This document shows positions 10,301 through 22,300 of a stretch of DNA of 64,000 nt, one piece after another. Positions within the stretch are counted from its first letter, which is position 1. Each line of letters starts with the position of its first letter. Source of the stretch: Cafeteria roenbergensis (taxonomy: Eukaryota > Sar > Bigyra > Bicosoecida > Cafeteriaceae); NCBI GenBank assembly GCA_008330645.1, contig VLTN01000087.1, forward strand, positions 32,677 through 96,676. Reading direction: 5' to 3'. Under the pieces are notes generated by a model, which was given only the letters and a program-made list of their open reading frames with translations, was not told the DNA's origin and searched no databases. Made by a program: the position numbers and the translations under genes.

Positions 10301-13300
10301 TCGACCGCATCGCAACGTCAGCGAGCGCGTCTCTTGACATTTCGCGGGGCCCGATTGCGAGCGCTGTGGTCGTGAGCGGTGGCGCTTCACCCGCTTCTCG
10401 CGCAGGCCGGTCTCGTCGGGTTGTACTGGCGGTCCACCACTTGGTGGTGGATGGTGTGTCTTGGCGTGTACTGCTGCGAGACCTGGACTCGCTGCTTCAG
10501 GGCCTGCAGAGGTCAGGCCCAACACTCCCATCTGCCGCAGAGCTTGCAGCCAGTTTGGGCCGCAAGTCGTCATCGTTCCGCGAGTGGTCGGGGCGTCTCA
10601 GGGGCCATGCAGAGGGCTCTGCGAGCCTTGCTGCGGAGGCGAAATTTTGGTCGGCGCAGCTGGCGGCGCCACTGCCGACTGTGAGATGCGACAGCGACGG
10701 AGCGAACACCGAGGCGTCTGGCTCAGAGGTGCGTCTGGCCTTCGACGAGGTCACAACCGATGCGTTGCTCAAGGGCTGCCATGCTGCTTTGGGAACTCGC
10801 ATCGAGGACCTGCTTCTTGCCGCTCTTGCGGCATCCCTTGGCCGCGTTCTGTCGGTGTCAGACACTCTGGTGGAGATGGAGGCTCATGGTCGCGAGGACC
10901 TGTTCGATGATATCGACCTGTCGCGCACTGTGGGCTGGTTCACGGCATCCTACCCCGTGCGGGTGCATGGGGGCGACGGCCGCGACATGGTCGCGGTGGT
11001 GAAGAGCGCGAAGCAAGCACTTCGGTCGGTTCCCAACCACGGGATCGGCTATGGCCTCCTGGCCGGGACAGGCGCCGTTCCGTCAGACGAGGGTATCGAA
11101 GTGTCGTTCAACTACCTGGGGGTGTTCGACTCTTCATCGTCAGCCACTGCAAGCGGCGCAGGCGCTGCGGGTGCAGGACGCCGCCCGCTGGTGGGCATGG
11201 AGCGAGCAAACCCGGGGCATGTGATCGACGGGCGCAACGAGCGGGCCAGGCTGCTCGAGGTGAACGCCGAGGTTGTCGACGGCCTTCTGTCGGTAGAGCT
11301 CGGCTACAGCCGGTTCCGGCACCACCCAGACACCATGAAGGAGGTGGGACGTGCCTTTGAGCTCAGCTTGCGCAACTACCTGGGCATGTGCTCGTCTGGC
11401 GCGGCGATCGGGCGCACGCCCAGCGACTTCCCGCTGTGCGATGTGTCGCAGCCCGAGCTCGACGGCATCCTGGCGCGCCACGACCTTGCCCGCGTGGAGG
11501 ACATGTACGCCCTGACGCCAATGCAGCAGGGAATGCTGTTCCACTCGGCGTACGCCGAGAGCCCGAGCGAGGATGTGTACTTTATCCAGGACTGGTTCCG
11601 CGTGTCGGGCTGCGTGGACTTGGGCGCGTTCCAGGCGGCGTGGAGCCACGTTGTGGAGCGCCACGCCATCCTGCGCACTGTGTTCGAGTGGGAGGGCCTG
11701 GCAGCGCCGGTGCAGGTGGTGCTCAAGGACGCGGGTCTCGAGTGCGCGCGAGAGCGACTTGCGAGGGCTTGGTGAGGCCGAGCAGGCAGCTGCGCTGCGT
11801 CGTGCGTCGGTCGAGGACCGCGAGCGCGGTTTCGACCTCCGCAGCCGGCCGCCGCTGCGCATGCACGGGTTCCGTGTTTCGGACGGCGAGGCACGTGTGC
11901 TGCTGAGCGTGCACCACGTGCTCGTGGACGGCTGGAGCAACTCCATCATCGCGGGCGAGGTCCACGATGTCTACGCGGCGCTGGTGTCCGGCGGGAGCCC
12001 TCCGAGGCGGGCACCGGTGCGTTGCCCGTACTCTGGCTACGTGCAGTGGCTCCGTGGTCAGTCGCTGTCCGATGCAGAGGACTTCTGGCGGGGTCAGCTG
12101 CAGGGTTTGGAGTCCCCGACCCCGCTTCCGTTCCGCTCGCTGTCGGAGGGTAGAGAGGGCGCTGCTGTGCCCATGGGAGGGTACCACACGCTTGAGGCAA
12201 CTGTGCGCATTCCAGGCGCCTCAGACCTGCGCCGTTCCGGGCTGACACTGAACACGCTCGTTTGCTCGTCATGGTCGTTGCTGCTGTGGCAGTACACTGG
12301 CGAGCCAGACGTGCTGTTCGGCGTCACCGTGGCGGGCCGCCCGGCGTCGCTGAAGCACGTGGACGAGGCGGTTGGCCTGTTCATCAACACCGTGGCCTTG
12401 CGGGTCCCCATCCCGAGCATGCCGCCGGCAGTGACCAGCGGCAGCTCCACGCGCGGTTCAGGGTGCGGGGCGTGGCTAGCGGAGGTGCAGAGCCGGCTTA
12501 GCTCAGTGCGCGAGTTCGAGCACACGCCGCTGAGTCGCTTGCAGGGGTGGTCTGACATGGGCTCGGAAGGATCCTTGTTCCATACGCTGGTGGTCTTTGA
12601 GAACTATCCTGCCGAGGATCATCCGAGCACGTCCTTTTCCATTGCGTATGCCGACAGCGACGAGAAGGAGCGAACGAACTTCCCCGTGGTGCTGACGGTG
12701 GTGCCACACCCTTCTGGCGACTCGCTCGAGATGGAGCTCGGTTTCTACGACGGCAGGGTGAGCGCCGCTCAGGCTGGTCGCCTGCTGGACCATCTCTCAG
12801 GACTGATCCAGGGGCTTGCTGGCGCGGCGCCGAGCTCAAGTCGGGAGTCTCTTGCAGATGTGGTCGTTTCAGCGTCGCGTGGCTGCGCTGGCGGGCAGTC
12901 AGTGCATTGGGCCGGAGCGCCAAGCAGCCGCGACAGTGCCGACGAAACGCTGTGGATCCTTGTCAAGGCGGCTGTTGCGGCCAACCCGGACGCCATCGCG
13001 GTCACGGACGGGAGCGACAGCATCACCTACGCGGAGCTCGACCGCCGCTCGGCTCTGCTGGCCGCCGCGCTGCAGCGCCGAGGCGCCGGCGCTGGAGGAG
13101 TGGTGGGCGTGCTGCTGGGCCGGAGCGTGGACGCCATCGTGTCGCTGGTGTCGGTGCTGCGCTGCGGCGCGGCGTACCTGCCGCTGGACCCGGGCCAGCC
13201 AGTGAGCCGGCTGGCGTACATGGTGGAGGACAGCGGCGTGGGGGTGGTGCTTGTGAACGGTGCATCGTCCGGCCGGGCGGCGGAGTCGCTTGCGGCGATG

Positions 13301-16300
13301 GAGGGCGAGGGCGCGGCCGCTCGCGTGCGGGTGCTGGACGTGACGGCGCTGGGCGGAGCGGTCGGCGAGGGCGCATCGGCAGGCGGCGCATCGGCCGCTG
13401 GCGGCGGCGCCGCGGTGGGTGAAGACGCTGGCGCGGCTACGCCGTCGTCGCTGGCGTACATCATCTACACCAGCGGCTCCACGGGCAAGCCCAAGGGCGT
13501 GGGGGTGGAGCACCGGTCGGCGGTGAACTACATGCGCGCGTCGGCGACGGTGTACGAGCCGCGTTCGTCCGACCGCTGGCTGCAGTTCGCGTCGTTGTCG
13601 TTCGACGCGAGCGTCGAGGAGGTGTTCGTGCCGCTGTGCAACGGCGCGACGGTGGTGCTCCGATCGTCGGAGATGACCCTGTCGGCGTCGGACTTCATGT
13701 CGGCCTGCGAGTCTCGCGGGGTGACGGTGATGTCGTGCGCGACGGCGTTCTGGCACCAGCTGGTGGACAGCGTGACTCGCGGCGAGACGCGGGTTCCCGG
13801 AAGCGTGCGCCTGGTCGTGATCGGGGGCGAGGCTTGCAACCCGTCTCGTCTGGTTGCGTGGGAGCGCGCGTGCCCGGGGGGTACCCGTGGTGAACGCGTA
13901 CGGCCCGACGGAGGCGACGGTGAGCACCCACCTGTGGCGCAGCGACGGCTCGTTGTCGGAGGGGTGCGCGTCGGTTCCCATCGGGCGCGGCCTTCCGGGC
14001 GTGCGGTCGTACGTGCTGGACCGGGAGCGTCGCACGCCGGTGCCGGTGGGGGTGGTGGGGAGCTGTACGTCGGCGGGCTTTGCCTGGCGCGAGGCTACCT
14101 GGGCCGCGACGACCTGACGGCAGACCGTTTCGTGCCAGACCCGTTCGCGGACGACGTGTCGCGCTCGGTGGACGGCCGCATGTACGCGACGGGCGATCTG
14201 GTGCGCATGGGCGAGGACGGCACGCTGACGTACGTGGGCCGCGCGGACGACCAGGTGAAGATCCGCGGCTTCCGCATCGAGCTGGGCGAGATCGAGGAGG
14301 TGGCGCGGCGCCACGACTCCGTGCAGGACTGCGTGGTGCGCGTGGTGAAGGTGGGCGGCACCCAGCATCTGGTGGGGTACGTGATGTGGGCGTCGGAGTC
14401 GCAGTCGACGGCGTCGCTGGCGTCACTGCGGGAGGGCATGTCGCGGTCGCTGCCATCGTACATGGTTCCGTCCGCACTGCTGGAGCTCGCGAGCATTCCC
14501 ACGACGGCGCTGGGGAAGATCGATTACCGCGCTCTGCCGGTGCCGTCCGAGGAGGACTTCGTGTCGTCGGAGTCGTACGTGGCGCCGAGCACAGAGGTGG
14601 AGCAGGCGCTTGCGGATGTTTGGTCGGAGGTGCTCCAGCGGGACAAGGTGGGCGTGATGGACAGCTTCTTCGAGCTGGGCGGGGACAGCATCCTGAGTCT
14701 GCAGGTGGTGTCGCTTTGCGGCCAGCGAGGGCTGAACGTGCGGCCGAAGCTCCTGTTCGAGCACCCGACGATCCGCGCTCTGGCGCAGCACGTGGCGCTT
14801 GCATCGGCAGGCGGGGCGAGTGTCGTGGCTGCGGAGCAGGGGACGGTGAGCGGCGAGGTGCCGCTGACACCGATCCAGCGCTGGTTCTTCAGTCAGCCGC
14901 TTGTGAACCGGGACCACTTCAACATGTCTTACAGCCTGTGGCTCGATGACTGCGTGACGCACGACCAGCTTGGGCGCAGCCTGGAGGCGCTGGCACTGTT
15001 CCACGACGCGATGGGGCTGCGCTTCGACGCTTCCGAAGAAGCTGCATCGATTCGCGTGGTTCAGCGCTGTGTTGGGGCGGAGCAGCGCCCGGGCAGCATT
15101 TCACTGTCTGTGGCCAGCGTGGATGGCCTGGGGGAGGACGAGGCCGTCGCGATCGACCGCATCGCAACGTCAGCGAGCGCGTCTCTTGACATTTCGCGGG
15201 GCCCGATTGCGAGCGCTGTGGTCGTGAGCGGTGGCGCTTCACCCGCTTCTCGCGCAGGCCGGTCTCGTCGGGTTGTACTGGCGGTCCACCACTTGGTGGT
15301 GGATGGTGTGTCTTGGCGTGTACTGCTGCGAGACCTGGACTCGCTGCTTCAGGGCCTGCAAAGGTCAGGCCCAACACTCCCATCTGCCACAGAGCTTGCA
15401 GCCAGTTTGGGCCGCAAGTCGTCATCGTTCCGCGAGTGGTCGGGGCGTCTCAGGGGCCATGCAGAGGGCTCTGCGAGCCTTGCTGCGGAGGCGAAATTTT
15501 GGTCGGCGCAGCTGGCGGCGCCACTGCCGACTGTGAGATGCGACAGCGACGGAGCGAACACCGAGGCGTCTGGCTCAGAGGTGCGTCTGGCCTTCGACGA
15601 GGTCACAACCGATGCGTTGCTCAAGGGCTGCCATGCTGCTTTGGGAACTCGCATCGAGGACCTGCTTCTTGCCGCTCTTGCGGCATCCCTTGGCCGCGTT
15701 CTGTCGGTGTCAGACACTCTGGTGGAGATGGAGGCTCATGGTCGCGAGGACCTGTTCGATGATATCGACCTGTCGCGCACTGTGGGCTGGTTCACGGCAT
15801 CCTACCCCGTGCGGGTGCATGGGGGCGACGGCCGCGACATGGTCGCGGTGGTGAAGAGCGCGAAGCAAGCACTTCGGTCGGTTCCCAACCACGGGATCGG
15901 CTATGGCCTCCTGGCCGGGACAGGCGCCGTTCCGTCAGACGAGGGTATCGAAGTGTCGTTCAACTACCTGGGGGTGTTCGACTCTTCATCGTCAGCCACT
16001 GCAAGCGGCGCAGGCGCTGCGGGTGCAGGACGCCGCCCTCTGGTGGGCATGGAGCGAGCAAACCCGGGGCATGTGATCGACGGGCGCAACGAGCGGGCCA
16101 GGCTGCTCGAGGTGAACGCCGAGGTTGTCGACGGCCTGCTGTCGGTAGAGCTCGGCTACAGCCGGTTCCGGCACCACCCAGACACCATGAAGGAGGTGGG
16201 ACGTGCCTTTGAGCTCAGCTTGCGCAACTACCTGGGCATGTGCTCGTCTGGCGCGGCGATCGGGCGCACGCCCAGCGACTTCCCGCTGTGCGATGTGTCG

Positions 16301-19300
16301 CAGCCCGAGCTCGACGGCATCCTGGCGCGCCACGACCTTGCCCGCGTGGAGGACATGTACGCCCTGACGCCAATGCAGCAGGGAATGCTGTTCCACTCGG
16401 CGTACGCCGAGAGCCCGAGCGAGGATGTGTACTTTATCCAGGACTGGTTCCGCGTGTCGGGCTGCGTGGACTTGGGCGCGTTCCAGGCGGCGTGGAGCCA
16501 CGTTGTGGAGCGCCACGCCATCCTGCGCACTGTGTTCGAGTGGGAGGGCCTGGCAGCGCCGGTGCAGGTGGTGCTCAAGGACGCGGGTCTCGAGTGGCGC
16601 GAGAGCGACTTACGAGGGCTTGGTGAGGCCGAGCAGGCAGCTGCGCTGCGTCGTGCGTCGGTCGAGGACCGCGAGCGCGGTTTCGACCTCCGCAGCCGGC
16701 CGCCGCTGCGCATGCACGGGTTCCGTGTTTCGGACGGCGAGGCACGTGTGCTGCTGAGCGTGCACCACGTGCTCGTGGACGGCTGGAGCAACTCCATCAT
16801 CGCGGGCGAGGTCCACGATGTCTACGCGGCGCTGGTGTCCGGCGGGAGCCCTCCGAGGCGGGCACCGGTGCGTTGCCCGTACTCTGGCTACGTGCAGTGG
16901 CTCCGTGGTCAGTCGCTGTCCGATGCAGAGGACTTCTGGCGGGGTCAGCTGCAGGGTTTGGAGTCCCCGACCCCGCTTCCGTTCCGCTCGCTGTCGGAGG
17001 GTAGAGAGGGCGCTGCTGCGCCCATGGGAGGGTACCACACGCTTGAGGCAACTGTGCGCATTCCAGGCGCCTCAGACCTGCGCCGTTCCGGGCTGACACT
17101 GAACACGCTCGTTTGCTCGTCATGGTCGTTGCTGCTGTGGCAGTACACTGGCGAGCCAGACGTACTGTTCGGCGTCACCGTGGCGGGCCGCCCGGCGTCG
17201 CTGAAGCACGTGGACGAGGCGGTTGGCCTGTTCATCAACACCGTGGCCTTGCGGGTCCCCATCCCGAGCATGCCGCCGGCAGTGACCAGCGGCAGCTCCA
17301 CGCGCGGTTCAGGGTGCGGGGCGTGGCTAGCGGAGGTGCAGAGCCGGCTTAGCTCAGTGCGCGAGTTCGAGCACACGCCGCTGAGTCGCTTGCAGGGGTG
17401 GTCTGACATGGGCTCGGAAGGATCCTTGTTCCATACGCTGGTGGTCTTTGAAAACTTCCCCGAAGCGCACGATTCAAGTGAAGACTTCTGCATTGATGAA
17501 ATCGACAGCGACGAGAAGGAGCGAACGAACTTCCCCGTGGTGCTGACGGTGGTGCCACACCCTTCTGGCGACTCGCTCGAGATGGAGCTCGGTTTCTACG
17601 ACGGCAGGGTGAGCGCCGCTCAGGCTGGTCGCCTGCTGGACCATCTCTCAGGACTGATCCAGGGGCTTGCTGGCGCGGCGCCGAGCTCAAGTCGGGAGTC
17701 TCTTGCAGATGTGGTCGTTTCAGCGTCGCGTGGCTGCGCTGGCGGGCAGTCAGTGCATTGGGCCGGAGCGCCAAGCAGCCGCGACAGTGCCGACGAAACG
17801 CTGTGGATCCTTGTCAAGGCGGCTGTTGCGGCCAACCCGGACGCCATCGCGGTCACGGACGGGAGCGACAGCATCACCTACGCGGAGCTCGACCGCCGCT
17901 CGGCTCTGCTGGCCGCCGCGCTGCAGCGCCGAGGCGCCGGCGCTGGAGGAGTGGTGGGCGTGCTGCTGGGCCGGAGCGTGGACGCCATCGTGTCGCTGGT
18001 GTCGGTGCTGCGCTGCGGCGCGGCGTACCTGCCGCTGGACCCGGGCCAGCCAGTGAGCCGGCTGGCGTACATGGTGGAGGACAGCGGCGTGGGGGTGGTG
18101 CTTGTGAACGGCGCATCGTCCGGCCGGGCGGCGGAGTCGCTTGCGGCGATGGAGGGCGAGGGCGCGGCCGCTCGCGTGCGGGTGCTGGACGTGACGGCGC
18201 TGGGCGGAGCGGTCGGCGAGGGCGCATCGGCAGGCGGCGCATCGGCCGCTGGCGGCGGCGCCGCGGTGGGTGAAGACGCTGGCGCGGCTACGCCGTCGTC
18301 GCTGGCGTACATCATCTACACCAGCGGCTCCACGGGCAAGCCCAAGGGCGTGGGGGTGGAGCACCGGTCGGCGGTGAACTACATGCGCGCGTCGGCGACG
18401 GTGTACGAGCCGCGTTCGTCCGACCGCTGGCTGCAGTTCGCGTCGTTGTCGTTCGACGCGAGCGTCGAGGAGGTGTTCGTGCCGCTGTGCAACGGCGCGA
18501 CGGTGGTGCTCCGATCGTCGGAGATGACCCTGTCGGCGTCGGACTTCATGTCGGCCTGCGAGTCTCGCGGGGTGACGGTGATGTCGTGCGCGACGGCGTT
18601 CTGGCACCAGCTGGTGGACAGCGTGACTCGCGGCGAGACGCGGGTTCCCGGAAGCGTGCGCCTGGTCGTGATCGGGGGCGAGGCTTGCAACCCGTCTCGT
18701 CTGGTTGCGTGGGAGCGCGCGTGCCGGGGGTACCCGTGGTGAACGCGTACGGCCCGACGGAGGCGACGGTGAGCACCCACCTGTGGCGCAGCGACGGCTC
18801 GTTGTCGGAGGGGTGCGCGTCGGTTCCCATCGGGCGCGGCCTTCCGGGCGTGCGGTCGTACGTGCTGGACCGGGAGCGTCGCACGCCGGTGCCGGTGGGG
18901 GTGGTGGGGGAGCTGTACGTCGGCGGGCTTTGCCTGGCGCGAGGCTACCTGGGCCGCGACGACCTGACGGCGGACCGTTTCGTGCCAGACCCGTTCGCGG
19001 ACGACGTGTCGCGCTCGGTGGACGGCCGCATGTACGCGACGGGCGATCTGGTGCGCATGGGCGAGGACGGCACGCTGACGTACGTGGGCCGCGCGGACGA
19101 CCAGGTGAAGATCCGCGGCTTCCGCATCGAGCTGGGCGAGATCGAGGAGGTGGCGCGGCGCCACGACTCCGTGCAGGACTGCGTGGTGCGCGTGGTGAAG
19201 GTGGGCGGCGCCCAGCATCTGGTGGGGTACGTGGTTTTGAATTCGCAAGCGGCGGCAGAGGGATCTCGTCGCACCAAAGCAACCTCTCTGGTGTTTGAGT

Positions 19301-22300
19301 CTGTGGCCATGTCCGAGGTTCGACTCTCTCTCAAGTCTGCGTTGCCATCGTACATGGTTCCGTCCGCACTGCTGGAGCTCGCGAGCATTCCCACGACGGC
19401 GCTGGGGAAGATCGACTACCGCGCTCTGCCGGTGCCGTCCGAGGAGGACTTCGTGTCGTCGGAGTCGTACGTGGCGCCGAGCACAGAGGTGGAGCAGGCG
19501 CTTGCGGATGTTTGGTCGGAGGTGCTCCAGCGGGACAAGGTGGGCGTGATGGACAGCTTCTTCGAGCTGGGCGGGGACAGCATCCTGAGTCTGCAGGTGG
19601 TGTCGCTTTGCGGCCAGCGAGGGCTGAACGTGCGGCCGAAGCTCCTGTTCGAGCACCCGACGATCCGCGCTCTGGCGCAGCACGTGGCGCTTGCATCGGC
19701 AGGCGGGGCGAGTGTCGTGGCTGCGGAGCAGGGGACGGTGAGCGGCGAGGTGCCGCTGACACCGATCCAGCGCTGGTTCTTCAGTCAGCCGCTTGTGAAC
19801 CGGGACCACTTCAACATGATGTACCTTCTTGAGTCCAAGCGTCACCTCTCTTCGGCAGAAGTTCGTGCTGCTGCCGTCGCACTTGTGGACCACCACGACG
19901 CTCTGCGCCATGTCTTCAAGACCTCGCCTGACTCGCCCTTCGGGCTCATTCAAGTCGCAGGAACTCTCGACGCACCAGAGGCGCTGTTGTTCGCCGAGGC
20001 CACTGTGTCTGTCGCTCCCTCGGCCCCTGTGGAGACCGTTGACGCCGAGTTTCGCCGAGTCTGCGGACCTATTCAATCGTCCTTGAGCTTGGAGGCCGGC
20101 CCGCTGTTTGCTACGTGTCTCGTTCATGCCGGTCCAGTGGACATGGTCCTCATGGTCGCCCATCATCTTGTGGTTGATGAAGTGTCTTGGCGAGTGCTCA
20201 TCAGTGACATGGAAACACTGCTGACCACCTCGGCAACGGGCCGGACGGCTCGTTTGCCGCCCAAGTCAACTTCATTCAAGGCATGGTCCAGGAAGTTGGC
20301 TGACTTCAGCTCCTCCCCTGAAGTGCTGAAGCAGCTGCCATTCTGGAAACAGCAGTGCTTGCCGCTTCCTGCTCCGTTTCCTGTGGACACTCCAGGGGGC
20401 ACGAACACGGACTCCTCGACTTTTTTGCACTCAGTGGGCCTCACTGAGGCAGAGACCGCCTTGCTGGTGACTTCCTCTGCGCGTGCCTTTGGGACCAGGA
20501 CGGAGGACTTGCTGCTTTCGGCGTTGCTCCTGTCGCTGTGGCGGTGGGCGGACTTGAGCGGGGTGCTGGTGGAAATGGAGGCTCACGGGAGAGAGGACGT
20601 GCTTGAGGGCGTCGACGTATCCCGCACCACTGGATGGTTCACGGCGGCATATCCGATTCGGCTCGATCTGTCGTCCGCTCGCATTCGAGGGACTGACATC
20701 GCTGGCGTGATCAAGTACGTGAAAGAGTCTCTGAGGCGGGTGCCGCAGCACGGGCTTGGCTTTGGGCTGCTGCGTTACGGCCCGGGTACCAGCGATGGCG
20801 ACAGAGCCGCGCTGTCTGCGGAGCCGTCCATCACGTTCAACTTCCTGGGGAGCTACGATTCGACCTTCCAGGACGATGGAATGTTTGTCGAGCGGTCGCT
20901 CGACTGCGGCGACGTGATTCACCAGCACAACCAGAGGCCTCGGGCGGTTGAGGTCAACGCAGCCATCTCGGAGCGCCAGCTGACGGCAGAGTTTGCCTTC
21001 AGCTCGACTTTGCACTCTGAGGCGTCGGCGGGAAGTCTTTGCGACCACTTTCGTGACGCGCTGCTCGCAATCGTAGAGCTTTGCACGTCGTCTGAGACGG
21101 CGATTGGGCGCACGCCCAGCGACTTCCCGCTGTGCGATGTGTCGCAGCCCGAGCTCGACGGCATCCTGGCGCGCCACGACCTTGCCCGCGTGGAGGACAT
21201 GTACGCCCTGACGCCAATGCAGCAGGGAATGCTGTTCCACTCGGCGTACGCCGAGAGCCCGAGCGAGGATGTGTACTTTATCCAGGACTGGTTCCGCGTG
21301 TCGGGCTGCGTGGACTTGGGCGCGTTCCAGGCGGCGTGGAGCCACGTTGTGGAGCGCCACGCCATCCTGCGCACTGTGTTCGAGTGGGAGGGCCTGGCAG
21401 CGCCGGTGCAGGTGGTGCTCAAGGACGCGGGTCTCGAGTGGCGCGAGAGCGACTTGCGAGGGCTTGGTGAGGCCGAGCAGGCAGCTGCGCTGCGTCGTGC
21501 GTCGGTCGAGGACCGCGAGCGCGGTTTCGACCTCCGCAGCCGGCCGCCGCTGCGCATGCACGGGTTCCGTGTTTCGGACGGCGAGGCGCGTGTGCTGCTG
21601 AGCGTGCACCACGTGCTCGTGGACGGCTGGAGCAACACAGCCATTCACATCGAAGCCGAAAAGCTTCTGACTATCTACTCTGCGGCCTCCAGGCTGACAA
21701 ATTCGTCGGTGCTCACGTTTCCCCAGGGTGCGGTTTCGGCCCCGCCGCCTCCTTTCGCGGGATTCATTCGCTGGCTGCGCTCGCGAAACCCGTCGACGAG
21801 CTTCAAGTTTTGGACAGAGCACCTCAAAATGGTGCCGTCACAGTCGTCTGGGCTCGCCTTCCTCGGAGACGCGACAACCGGTGGACGCCAATCGCACTGG
21901 ACTCCAAGCGTGTCACGTTTTTCGGAAATGAGCTCAGCCGTTCCAGCAGCTGGGCTTCAGAAGGCGGCAAAGCTCATGGGTGTGACGCTCGGCTCGCTGT
22001 GCGCGTCTGCGCTCTCACTGGTCCTGATGGAGTACACCACGGACCGGTGCGTGACAATCGGCTGCACCGTTTCGGGGCGCCCACCGTCGATTGCTGCCGT
22101 GGAAGATATCATCGGTCCATTCATCAACACAATTCCGCTCGCGTTCCAAGAGCCCGATTCAACGACTTCTCTTGTCCGCTGGATGAAGGCTCAGCAGTCA
22201 AGGTTCGCGGACGCGCTTGAGCACTCGCATTTGCCCTTGCCTGAAATTGCCAAGGGAACAGGAATCCGGGACCTTTTCCGCGTGCTCTATGTCTTCGAAA

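Noticed and set aside
17750-20166. Minus-strand frames of 500-600 codons opposite the NRPS
   Set aside because: Pure shadow: His/Arg/Pro-rich, they repeat in each module and show no family features.
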